A DNA stretch of 64,000 nt. Origin: Psychrosphaera sp. B3R10. GTDB taxonomy: Bacteria > Pseudomonadota > Gammaproteobacteria > Enterobacterales > Alteromonadaceae. Location of the stretch: contig NZ_JAHKQH010000044.1 of the NCBI RefSeq assembly GCF_018861025.1, positions 389-64,388 on the forward strand. Reading direction: 5' to 3'. The position numbers and the translations under genes are program-made. The notes under the pieces are model-generated. The model was given only the letters and a program-made list of their open reading frames with translations, did no database searches and had not been told where the DNA came from. The stretch's first letter is position 1. Every line of letters begins with the position of its first letter. Below are positions 27,986 through 35,976 of this stretch, in pieces.

Positions 27986-28948
27986 ATGCGAATTCTAATA
28001 ATAATCATCGCGATGTTCACTTTAGCAAGTTGCGGTGAAAAACAAGGTAAGACTCGTCTAACATTAGGCCACACATTGGACACACGTCATGTTGTGCACC
28101 TTGCTATGGAATATATGGGGGAGCGCTTACAGCATTACTCTGATGGTCAAATGGAGCTGGTTATTTATCCCGGTGGTCAACTGGGCTCAGAACGAGAAAT
28201 GATCGAGTTGCTGCAAATTGGCAGTTTGTCTATGACTAAAGTATCCGCCAGTCCGCTTGAAGGCTTCGTACCTGAAATGAAGCTATTCAGTATCCCTTAT
28301 TTAATTCGCGATCGAGAGCATTTTTGGCGTGTTTTAGATGGCGAAATTGGCCAATCTTTATTAGATAAAACCGCCATAGCTAGACTTAAAGGTATGGGGT
28401 ATTACGATGCTGGAAGTCGCAGTTTTTATACCTCTGACGCACCAATTCGCAAACCTGACGACCTCCTCGGTAAAAAAATTCGGGTTTTAAATAGCCCAAC
28501 TGCTATGGCTATGGTCAAAGCGTTAGGTGGCGCTGCCGCGCCAATTGCCTGGGGTGAATTATATGCGGCACTGCAACAAGGCGTAGTTGACGGTGCTGAA
28601 AACAACCCACCGAGTTATTACTTGTCGCGCCACTATGAGATAGCAAAATATTACAGCTTAGATGAACATACTTTTGTGCCTGACATTATTTTAGCCAGCC
28701 TGCCAGTTTGGCAATCCTTATCGATGGAGCAACAAGGCTGGTTATCACAAGCGATGCGCGACTCTATTGAGTATCAAAAATCGTTATGGCAAAAAGCGTC
28801 AGATGACGCATTAGCCGCGGTAATAAAAGCAGGAGTGGAAGTGGTTTATCCAGATAAAGTGGCATTCCAACAAAAAGTTGCCCCGTTTCATGCCACGTTT
28901 GACAACAGTCCAGTTGCCGAACAAATCAAAAAAATTAAAAAGATGTAA
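27986..28948 (+). CDS. TRAP transporter substrate-binding lipoprotein (DctP family)
   Basis: This 320-residue DctP-family binding protein has a lipoprotein signal (MRILIIIIAMFTLASC, lipobox LASC at residue 16). LTLGHTLDTRHVVHLAMEYMGERL, IYPGGQLGSEREMIELLQIGSLSM and IRVLNSPTAMAMVKALGGAAAPIAWGELYAALQQGVVDGAENNPPSYY follow; the invariant Arg and Asn that hold a ligand carboxylate are both seen. It most likely binds a uronate or an unsaturated oligogalacturonide, judging from its neighbours. A lipid-anchored DctP is less common than a free one. It is followed directly by the two membrane subunits. Confidence 0.9.
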   Translation: MRILIIIIAMFTLASCGEKQGKTRLTLGHTLDTRHVVHLAMEYMGERLQHYSDGQMELVIYPGGQLGSEREMIELLQIGSLSMTKVSASPLEGFVPEMKLFSIPYLIRDREHFWRVLDGEIGQSLLDKTAIARLKGMGYYDAGSRSFYTSDAPIRKPDDLLGKKIRVLNSPTAMAMVKALGGAAAPIAWGELYAALQQGVVDGAENNPPSYYLSRHYEIAKYYSLDEHTFVPDIILASLPVWQSLSMEQQGWLSQAMRDSIEYQKSLWQKASDDALAAVIKAGVEVVYPDKVAFQQKVAPFHATFDNSPVAEQIKKIKKM

Positions 28949-28958
28949 GGCGCCGCTG

Positions 28959-29441
28959 ATGAATTCTCTAATCTCAAAAATCAACTATGCACTTGAACGC
29001 CTGCTAATGTTAATGATGCTGGCTATTGTTGTCACTGTTAGCTGGCAAGTGTTCTCTCGTTTTATTCTGCAATCTCCGAGTTCTTTTACAGAAGAGCTCT
29101 CCCGTTACCTACTGATTTGGATAGGCATACTCGGCGCAGCTTACGCTTACAAAACCAAAGCGCATCTTGGACTCGACTTGTTTGTTGAAAAATTGCCAAC
29201 ACATATTAAAACCTACGCCCGACTATTGATCGAAGTGCTGGTCATTATTTTTGCCACCTGTGTCATGATCTACGGTGGTGTCAACTTGGTTGCATTAACG
29301 TTAGAACTCAAACAAACGTCAGCGGCCTTAGGGTTGCAAATGGGCTGGGTTTATTCCGTCATTCCTTTATCTGGTGTACTCATCACGCTATATGCCGTCA
29401 CCAATCTTCACTCAATCATTAATGATAAGGAGAGTAAATAA
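28959..29441 (+). CDS. TRAP transporter small permease (DctQ family)
   Basis: This 160-residue protein has four predicted membrane segments. FSRFILQSPSSFTEELSRYLLIWIGILGAAYAYKTKAHLGLDL near residues 30-75 is the DctQ signature. The start at 28959 lies 11 bp after the dctP stop; a longer frame begins inside dctP and is not used. Its stop shares bases with the dctM start (TAATG). It is the small membrane subunit of the predicted uronate TRAP importer, which uses a sodium gradient in characterised members. Confidence 0.9.
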   Translation: MNSLISKINYALERLLMLMMLAIVVTVSWQVFSRFILQSPSSFTEELSRYLLIWIGILGAAYAYKTKAHLGLDLFVEKLPTHIKTYARLLIEVLVIIFATCVMIYGGVNLVALTLELKQTSAALGLQMGWVYSVIPLSGVLITLYAVTNLHSIINDKESK

Positions 29442-30739
29442 TGGACATTACAGCCCTAGTTTTACTGCTCGTATTTTTTACCATGTTGTTTTTTAATGTG
29501 CCTATTTCGATCTGTATTGGTTTAGCCACTTTGGTGTCGCTTTTAATGCACATCGACTTTACACCAGCGACGACAACCATCGCCCAACAAATGGCTGGGG
29601 GTATTGATAGTTTTGCATTATTGGCCATCCCATTTTTCATCTTATCAGGCTTAATCATGGGCCAGGGCGGTATTGCAAAAAGATTGATTGAATGTGCAAT
29701 GGCGTTGATTGGGGCATTACCCGGTGGTCTCGCTTTAGTAAACGTTATGTCATGCATGATGTTTGGGGCAATTTCTGGTTCAGCTGTTGCAGCAACATCT
29801 GCAATTGGTAGCTTTATGGTCCCTGAAATGAAAAAACACGGATACGACGAAAACTTTGCCGCTGCCGTTACCGCCTCAGCAGCCACTACGGGAATGCTAA
29901 TTCCACCAAGTAACATTCTTATCATCTATGCCATAGCAAGTGGTGGTGTGTCGATTGCAGCGTTATTTGTGGCCGGCTACGTCCCAGGCATACTTGTTGG
30001 TTTGGCTCTTATGACGGTATGTATGTTGTATGCCATCAAGAAAAAATACCCGGTGTCAGCGCGATTACCTTTAAACATTGTTGCGCAAAAAGTTTTTGCC
30101 GCGTTGCCGAGCTTATTATTAGTATTTATCGTAATCGGCGGCATCATTGCTGGTGTTTTTACAGCCACTGAAGCTGGTGCTGTTGCCGTATTATATGCCC
30201 TTGGGTTATCGGTATTTATTTACAAAGAAATTTCCACCCAATCGTTACCGGCTTTATTTCTAAAAGCCTGTGAAACAACAGCAATAGTTATGCTAATTAT
30301 TGGTGCCTCATCTGCGATGTCGTGGTTATTGTCATATGCCCACATACCACAGGGTATAAGCGACTTCTTTCTGCAGTTTAGTGATAACCCAATCGTTATA
30401 TTATTAATGATTAATTTGATCTTGATTTTAGTTGGTGCATTCATTGATATGACCCCTGCCGTGTTAATATTTACCCCGATATTTCTACCGGTGGCAGCAG
30501 AACTTGGCATGGGCCCTATACAATTTGGTATTATGATGGTATTAAACTTGTCAATTGGGTTGGTCTCACCACCCGTCGGCAGCGTCCTTTTTGTATCTTG
30601 TGCTGTAGCAAAAACATCAATTCATAAAATTATAAAGCCGATGATACCGCTTTATTTTGTGATGTTTATCGTCCTTATGTTAGTGACTTACGTCCCTGCT
30701 ATAAGTGAAACGCTACCAAGAATGCTGGGACTACTTTAA
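29441..30739 (+). CDS. TRAP transporter large permease (DctM family)
   Basis: This 432-residue protein has about 12 membrane segments and the DctM hallmarks FALLAIPFFILSGLIMGQGGIAKRL, MMFGAISGSAVAATSAIGSFMVPEM, MLIPPSNILIIYAIASGGVSI and GLVSPPVGSVLFVSCAVAK. It is the translocation subunit paired with the preceding DctP and DctQ. Its start overlaps the DctQ stop, so the subunits are coupled. A partial operator-like string (12 of 14 matches) occurs inside the coding region near 30483 and is thought to be chance. Confidence 0.92.
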   Translation: MDITALVLLLVFFTMLFFNVPISICIGLATLVSLLMHIDFTPATTTIAQQMAGGIDSFALLAIPFFILSGLIMGQGGIAKRLIECAMALIGALPGGLALVNVMSCMMFGAISGSAVAATSAIGSFMVPEMKKHGYDENFAAAVTASAATTGMLIPPSNILIIYAIASGGVSIAALFVAGYVPGILVGLALMTVCMLYAIKKKYPVSARLPLNIVAQKVFAALPSLLLVFIVIGGIIAGVFTATEAGAVAVLYALGLSVFIYKEISTQSLPALFLKACETTAIVMLIIGASSAMSWLLSYAHIPQGISDFFLQFSDNPIVILLMINLILILVGAFIDMTPAVLIFTPIFLPVAAELGMGPIQFGIMMVLNLSIGLVSPPVGSVLFVSCAVAKTSIHKIIKPMIPLYFVMFIVLMLVTYVPAISETLPRMLGLL

Positions 30740-30765
30740 TTCTGAAACTAATACTGAAATGTAGG

Positions 30766-30791
30766 TTTGCCAATTAGTCATAATTGGCAAA
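30766..30791. promoter_or_regulatory. Perfect inverted repeat before the LacI gene
   Basis: TTTGCCAATTA - GTCA - TAATTGGCAAA is an exact 11 bp inverted repeat in the 70 bp between dctM and the regulator gene. There is no T run, so a simple terminator is not clear. It could be a weak attenuating hairpin, an RNA-processing site that lowers regulator synthesis, or an operator. The TTTGCCA...TGGCAAA arms resemble the outer arms of the uronate operator. Confidence 0.5.
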
Positions 30792-30809
30792 TTCAAATTG
30801 GAATAAAAA

Positions 30810-31838
30810 ATGGAAAGCAAAACCAACGTTACAATTAATGATGTCGCACGAATCGCTGGTGTGTCTAAACGAACAGTGTCCCGTGTTATCAATGGTTCGC
30901 CTATGGTCGGAAAAGCCACTCGTGAGCGTGTTGAAGAAATCATTAAAGAAGTTAAGTTTCAGCCAGACAAACAAGCCCGCGGTTTAGCCTCAAATCGTTC
31001 CTATTTATTGGGACTCATATACGATAACCCAGATGCCCTTTACATCGACCAAGTTCAGCGTGGTGCGTTAGATATATGTTCATCTCTTGGCTTTGAGCTC
31101 GTTGTTCATCCTTGTCAGTGGCAAAGTGAAGACTTTATTGACGATTGTCTCAATTTCATAGGTCGCTCTCGAGTAGATGGTGTCATTATCATTCCTCCTG
31201 TTTCGGAAAGTGACTTATTGGCGCAAACGTTCAAGTCAATTAAGTTGCCTTATATCCGTATTGCGTCAACTGACTTAGAAGATAGCGACAACATAGTCAT
31301 CACTGATGACCGAGCTGCGATGACAGATATTGCCGATCATTTGGTCGACCTTGGCCATAGCAATATTGCAATGATCACCGGTCCCATGACCTTTTGTTCA
31401 TCACAGGAACGTTTTGAAGGATTTCGAAACGCCCTGCAAAAACGAAATATTGAATTACCACAAAGCCACATACTTGAAGGTGAAAACTCTTACGAAAGCG
31501 GTATTGAATGTGCAACGGCATTATTGAAACAAGATCCACGCCCGACTGCTATTTTTGCCAACAATGATGAAATGGCTGCCGGTGCCGTTCGAGCATCAAC
31601 AGATCTTGGGCTAAAGATCCCTAACGATCTATCTATTGCTGGATTCGATGACAACATAATTGCATCTCGGATCATTCCATCTTTGACCACTATTCGTCGT
31701 CCAGTAGAAAAAATTGCGAGCCTTGCCACCAAAAAACTAATCCAATCGATTTCGCCGGATCAAAGTGTAGAAAAGGAAAAAATAGTGGTGAAGCCATACC
31801 TAATAACTCGGGAGTCAACCAAACAATGTCCAACCTAA
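30810..31838 (+). CDS. LacI-family regulator of the pectin/uronate regulon
   Basis: This 342-residue LacI/GalR regulator has the N-terminal HTH and hinge helix (VTINDVARIAGVSKRTVSRVINGSPMVGKATRERVEEII) and a periplasmic-binding-protein-like effector domain (LLGLIYDNPDALYIDQVQRGALD, DGVIIIPPVSESDLL, TAIFANNDEMAAGAVRASTDLGLKIPNDLSIAGFDD). It sits inside the operon that carries the paired operators. The TGCCACCGGTGGCA palindrome is of LacI type, so this protein is the best candidate to repress the whole region, with a uronate intermediate such as KDG as probable inducer. Its 3' end overlaps the next gene by 13 bp. Confidence 0.88.
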   Translation: MESKTNVTINDVARIAGVSKRTVSRVINGSPMVGKATRERVEEIIKEVKFQPDKQARGLASNRSYLLGLIYDNPDALYIDQVQRGALDICSSLGFELVVHPCQWQSEDFIDDCLNFIGRSRVDGVIIIPPVSESDLLAQTFKSIKLPYIRIASTDLEDSDNIVITDDRAAMTDIADHLVDLGHSNIAMITGPMTFCSSQERFEGFRNALQKRNIELPQSHILEGENSYESGIECATALLKQDPRPTAIFANNDEMAAGAVRASTDLGLKIPNDLSIAGFDDNIIASRIIPSLTTIRRPVEKIASLATKKLIQSISPDQSVEKEKIVVKPYLITRESTKQCPT

Positions 31839-32665
31839 CGCAACTTATTCTTTTACCTTTACTACTTATTACTTTCATCACAAGCTGTGCCTTTGCCAAT
31901 CAAGCGCAGCTAACACCATCCCCATCTGAACCATCAAAAAAACCAGCGATTCAAGCCATCAATATCTTTATGGCTGGTGACTCTACAATGTCTATAAAAG
32001 ACCCCAAAGACTACCCCGAAACTGGATGGGGCGTGCCATTTGCAACTTTTTTTGGTCCGGGTATTAACACAGTTAACTTAGCTAAGAATGGTCGCAGTAC
32101 ACGTACCTTTATCACTGAAGGTTTATGGCAAAACATTGAAGATAATTTGTCGCCTGGTGATTATGTTTTTATTCAGTTTGGTCACAACGACCAATCAACG
32201 CATAAAACAGACCGCTACACGACACCAGCACAGTACGAAGCCAACATTCGCAATATGATCCAAATCACTCAACAAAAAGGCGGAAACGTCATCTTGATGA
32301 CCCCAATAACCCGTCGTCACTTTGATGACAAAAATATCCTGAAGTTAACCCATCCATACGCGAAAATTGTGAGAGAGATTGCCGAGGATACCGATGTGAC
32401 TTTTGTTGACATGGAATCATTGACTCGTCAGCATTTTCAGTCTCAAGGTAAAACCCTTTCCGCTCTTAGGTTTATGCATATAAAACCCAATCTGCACCCC
32501 AATTACCCAAATGGCATTACCGATAATACCCACTTAAATCAGCTAGGCGCACGGGAAGTTGCACAACTACTGTTAACCAATCTACGGGCAATTAATCACC
32601 CTTTAATACAACAATTACGAACACCAGACCCGAAACATTTGAAGTATCATTACAAAGGTTTATAA
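31826..32665 (+). CDS. Rhamnogalacturonan acetylesterase-like SGNH hydrolase (CE12)
   Basis: This 279-residue secreted SGNH esterase has a signal peptide (LILLPLLLITFITSCAFA). Block I is IFMAGDSTMS with the nucleophile Ser, block II NLAKNGRSTRTF, block III FIQFGHNDQST, and block V carries Asp and His in GITDNTHLNQLGA. The layout matches CE12 rhamnogalacturonan acetylesterases, which remove O-acetyl groups from the pectin backbone and open it to lyases and hydrolases. It could alternatively be lipid-anchored through Cys21 (TSC). The gene starts inside the end of the LacI gene, suggesting coupled translation. Confidence 0.85.
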   Translation: MSNLTQLILLPLLLITFITSCAFANQAQLTPSPSEPSKKPAIQAINIFMAGDSTMSIKDPKDYPETGWGVPFATFFGPGINTVNLAKNGRSTRTFITEGLWQNIEDNLSPGDYVFIQFGHNDQSTHKTDRYTTPAQYEANIRNMIQITQQKGGNVILMTPITRRHFDDKNILKLTHPYAKIVREIAEDTDVTFVDMESLTRQHFQSQGKTLSALRFMHIKPNLHPNYPNGITDNTHLNQLGAREVAQLLLTNLRAINHPLIQQLRTPDPKHLKYHYKGL

Positions 32666-32674
32666 GGCATACCC

Positions 32675-33637
32675 ATGAAAAATAATAATAATAAAATATC
32701 TTTATTTTCATTAATAAAGTTGGCATTTATCGGGTTAATGACGAGTACCACACTGAATGCAAAAATACTCGATTTTGGCCCAAATGTACTGACCGCTGAT
32801 CCATCTGGACACGTATGGAAAGACGGCAGAATGTACGTCTATGTCAGCCACGACCTTGAATGCCAAGAAGACTTTCATATGAAAGATTGGTTGGTTTATT
32901 CCTCTGACGATCTAAAGCAATGGACCAATCACGGACCGTTTATGTCCCTTGACGATTTTAGTTGGGCCGACAATTACGCCTGGGCCCCCGATGCGGCATA
33001 TAAAAATGGTAAATATTACGCCGTTCTGCCTGTTGGCACCGGTTTTAAAGATCGCATAAACCCAGAAAAAAGCACCAAATGGATGGGTCTAGGTATGGCG
33101 GTAAGTGATTCCCCGACCGGTCCATTTAAAGATGCCATAGGTAAACCGCTTTGGACCAAACCTTATACCAATGATCCAAGTTTATTTATCGACGATGACG
33201 GACAGGCTTACCTGTATTTCCACGCGAAAGGATATGATTATCATGTGGTCAAAATGAATGATGACTTGTTAAGCGTTGACGGTGAATTTATCAAAATGGA
33301 TATGGGCGGTTATACACCAAAAATGGAAGGTCCGTGGGTATTTAAGCGCGGGGATAATTATTACTTCACAATGCCGGAGAATAACCGAGTACTTACTTAT
33401 TATATGGCAAAATCACCTACCGGCCCTTGGGAATATAAAGGTACCTTTATGGACCAAGAACATAATGCCAATAATCACCATTCAATTGTGCAGTTTAAAG
33501 GTCAATGGGTGTTGTTTTATCACCGATGGATAAATGTCCCTGGTAGCTCGTGTCATAAACGACAACGAGTGACTGCGATGGAGCCGATAACATTTAATGC
33601 AGACGGTACGATTAACAAAGTACAGCGCACTGATTAA
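32675..33637 (+). CDS. Glycoside hydrolase family 43, secreted
   Basis: This 320-residue five-bladed beta-propeller enzyme has a signal peptide (KLAFIGLMTSTTLNA). The GH43 acid residues can be placed: the general base Asp in VLTADPSGHVWKDG near residue 44, the pKa-modulating Asp in TNDPSLFIDDDGQAYLYFH near 169 and the general acid Glu in PKMEGPWVFK near 220. Activities in the family include alpha-L-arabinofuranosidase, beta-xylosidase and exo-beta-1,3-galactanase. In this context it probably removes arabinose or galactose side chains of pectin. It is the last gene of the kduD operon; a hairpin follows. Confidence 0.88.
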   Translation: MKNNNNKISLFSLIKLAFIGLMTSTTLNAKILDFGPNVLTADPSGHVWKDGRMYVYVSHDLECQEDFHMKDWLVYSSDDLKQWTNHGPFMSLDDFSWADNYAWAPDAAYKNGKYYAVLPVGTGFKDRINPEKSTKWMGLGMAVSDSPTGPFKDAIGKPLWTKPYTNDPSLFIDDDGQAYLYFHAKGYDYHVVKMNDDLLSVDGEFIKMDMGGYTPKMEGPWVFKRGDNYYFTMPENNRVLTYYMAKSPTGPWEYKGTFMDQEHNANNHHSIVQFKGQWVLFYHRWINVPGSSCHKRQRVTAMEPITFNADGTINKVQRTD

Positions 33638-33657
33638 CAAAGTCTGTCATCAACGGC

Positions 33658-33687
33658 TAGGCACTCGACTTAACAGCGCAGTGCCTA
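33658..33687 (+). terminator. Hairpin after GH43
   Basis: TAGGCACT and AGTGCCTA form an 8 bp stem around a 14-base loop, in the short gap between two converging genes. There is no clear T run. It probably ends both transcripts. Confidence 0.5.
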
Positions 33688-33695
33688 AGCGATTT

Positions 33696-34640
33696 TCAAA
33701 GACACTTATTGTCGTTCACATAGTCCGGCCAAGGCTGTAACCAATACTCCTGCTTATTAAGCGGTACCCAGTCTGGTAAGTATGGATTACATAGAAAAAG
33801 CGAAGTCCGGTTGTTCAAATCGAGTATATCTAGTGCCGTTTTAGCCGTTTGGTTGTTTTCAAAAAATTGTCTAAATTGGCCGGATTCAAACAATATATTT
33901 AGCCCAAATGCCAATCGTTCTTTTAGTTTTTCATTCGCTTTATTAACATAAAATACGCTCAAACTAGGATAAATTAAGACCAAGCCCGCCTCTAATTGCA
34001 CAGGTTTATCGATATATTTATTTAGCTCAGTGACCGTTTCCAACGCCCCTCGTGGGAAATAATCAAAACGATTGTATGTCAACATATCGATAATTGTACT
34101 AATACTTCCTGCTTCGACAACAGGCAATTTATTGTATTGCAATATTGAGCTATCGGCCCATCCATCGCCCTGTCCAGCGGTGAACCTTGATAATTGCTGT
34201 AAATCTTTTATACCTTCAAACTTTGATTGATTACCTTTCTTAATTAGCAACAATCGATACCCGCGCAGGCCATACGAGATAGGAATAGGAACCGCTTCGA
34301 AACGCTTATCCCTTTCCTGAGTAACGGTAAATGACCCTACATGTAACTCTTCACCTTGTTCGAGTAAATGTTCAATGCGTTTCAAAGATAATGCATTGTT
34401 GACCAATTCTAACTCACAGGGGCCGTAACGAGCTTCGGACACTTCTAATACTTTATGTAAAAGTTGGTATGCGTAATCCAATTCACCTTGCTTGGTATCC
34501 ATTTTGGGTGGAAAGTAGAGTTTTACTTTTTTACTACGCAGATCCAGTTCACACGCTAAGCCATTAAAACTGGCACATGCGAGCAATATTACAAGAGCAA
34601 AAATACCTAATCGAAACAAGCGCATCTCCCGTTGTAACAT
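33696..34640 (-). CDS. Periplasmic substrate-binding-like protein, function unknown
   Basis: This protein of about 314 residues has a signal peptide (MRLFRLGIFALVILLACASFNGLA). The rest is distantly like family 3 extracellular solute-binding proteins: KVKLYFPPKMDTKQGELDYAYQLLHKVL, LRGYRLLLIKKGN, ITTIIDMLTYNRFDYFPRG-type stretches and GLNILFESGQFRQFF. No permease or sensor domain is attached. Such proteins in marine Alteromonadales are annotated only as transporter substrate-binding domain proteins. It is monocistronic between two pectin operons and may have no pectin role. The start is uncertain: ATG at 34640 or 34625, or a TTG at 34661 that has the best-spaced AAAGG. Confidence 0.6.
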   Translation of the reverse strand: MLQREMRLFRLGIFALVILLACASFNGLACELDLRSKKVKLYFPPKMDTKQGELDYAYQLLHKVLEVSEARYGPCELELVNNALSLKRIEHLLEQGEELHVGSFTVTQERDKRFEAVPIPISYGLRGYRLLLIKKGNQSKFEGIKDLQQLSRFTAGQGDGWADSSILQYNKLPVVEAGSISTIIDMLTYNRFDYFPRGALETVTELNKYIDKPVQLEAGLVLIYPSLSVFYVNKANEKLKERLAFGLNILFESGQFRQFFENNQTAKTALDILDLNNRTSLFLCNPYLPDWVPLNKQEYWLQPWPDYVNDNKCL

Positions 34641-34946
34641 TTGAAAACGTCTATCATACAACCTTAACCTTTGATTTATAAAGAATAATACAACTCTATT
34701 TAATGAGCGCGGTACTATACCATTTTTTGTATTTAATTAGTCAAATCCAAACAGCATAAAATGAGAGGGTCAATCTAAAGATGTAATTCCCTCCATAAAC
34801 GTAATTGGGTGCAATTATCACATTGCTGTCTCGTCCCTAATTGTCGCTAAAAAACCATAAAATATGCTCGGTGGTATTTCATAAAGCCTAGTTGAATTGT
34901 GGGAAATTGGAAATTTGGTGGGCAATTGTCCCTCGTTAGGAACTTA
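34641..34946. other. Intergenic stretch without recognised features
   Basis: About 300 bases separate two minus-strand genes. No open frame with a credible start, no repeat and no operator palindrome were seen. The right part may hold a terminator for the esterase gene, but no convincing hairpin with a T run was found. Confidence 0.45.
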
Positions 34947-35966
34947 TTATGTCGCTAGAAACGAAGTAATTTGCTTAGATACCGCTGTTAAGTAGGGGTC
35001 GAATAACCAAAATGTGTGGATAATTTTTGGATACTCGATTAACTGAAAAACGCCATTATGCGTTTCAATCTTGCCTTTAATTACTTCACGGCCAGCAGTA
35101 AATCTGTGTTGACCACTGCTGATGACGAGTAACTTTGGGCTTTTATCAGAGACGTATTCGACGGGGGATACTTCGAGCCATTTATTCATTCGCTTGGCAT
35201 ATTCACCGCCTAACCACATTGAAAGAGCGGACTTGTGTCCTTTTTTATCTTCGTATTTAAGTGCAAGTTCCGTTGTCGTTGAAAGTAAACCATCCAAGCT
35301 AATAACTGCGTTAACCTCATATGGGCTGGAAGTTTTACTGTTAATATTGTCGTGATTAGTTTTAAAACCAACTAAAGCCGCTAAATGCCCGCCTGAAGAC
35401 CCCCCTCCAATCGTGACTGTTTGCGTATTAATGCCTAACAGTTCTTTATTATTGACCAACCAGTCCATAGCAACTTTTATGTCATCAGTTGCTGCTGGGT
35501 AAGGCGCTTCGATGGATAACCGATATTCAGGCGTGGCAACGTCAAAACCTTGTTGTGCTAATAGCGTCGCCAGTGGATGAAAGTGAGATTTATTACCCGC
35601 TCGCCAGCCACCGCCATGGATCAGCACAATAAGTCCTTTTTCTGGTAGCGTAGTTACACGGTGGAAGAGGTCGAGATGCAATTCGCGGTCATCAACAACA
35701 GCATATCTTAAATTAAATTGTACGCGCTGCTTTGCGGCGAACTCGATGACAGGCAAGGAAATTGATGGGTCCAATTTTTTATATTTTTCAAACCGCTTTG
35801 AAACCGTATAACCATCATCAATTGCAATAGTAGCCCCAAACGAACTAGCTTGAAACATCGATATTGTCAGTAAGAACGCCAATAAAAAAGCCCAGGGAGA
35901 CCTGGACTTCTTTATGCTTATTTTTGTGCCGTATATCGTTATTGGATTGATAACGTTATTAGTCAT
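34947..35966 (-). CDS. Alpha/beta-hydrolase esterase, exported
   Basis: This 339-residue protein has an N-terminal membrane/signal segment (WAFLLAFLLTISMFQASSFG). The catalytic domain shows the oxyanion motif LIVLIHGGGWRAGNKSHFH near residue 113, the nucleophile elbow TIGGGSSGGHLAALVGF (GxSxG) near 190 and a C-terminal His in EYPKIIHTFWLFDP. This is the HSL/BD-FAE-like esterase type; relatives act on acetyl or feruloyl esters of plant polysaccharides. It is the last gene of the GH28-uxaC-GH105 operon, 10 bp after the GH105 gene, so a pectin deacetylating or feruloyl esterase role is likely but unproven. Confidence 0.78.
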   Translation of the reverse strand: MTNNVINPITIYGTKISIKKSRSPWAFLLAFLLTISMFQASSFGATIAIDDGYTVSKRFEKYKKLDPSISLPVIEFAAKQRVQFNLRYAVVDDRELHLDLFHRVTTLPEKGLIVLIHGGGWRAGNKSHFHPLATLLAQQGFDVATPEYRLSIEAPYPAATDDIKVAMDWLVNNKELLGINTQTVTIGGGSSGGHLAALVGFKTNHDNINSKTSSPYEVNAVISLDGLLSTTTELALKYEDKKGHKSALSMWLGGEYAKRMNKWLEVSPVEYVSDKSPKLLVISSGQHRFTAGREVIKGKIETHNGVFQLIEYPKIIHTFWLFDPYLTAVSKQITSFLAT

Positions 35967-35976
35967 TATCGCCAGT

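Noticed and set aside
30483-30496. Operator-like string TTCTACCGGTGGCA
   Set aside because: It matches only 12 of 14 positions and lies inside dctM coding for a conserved membrane segment (FLPVAAEL).
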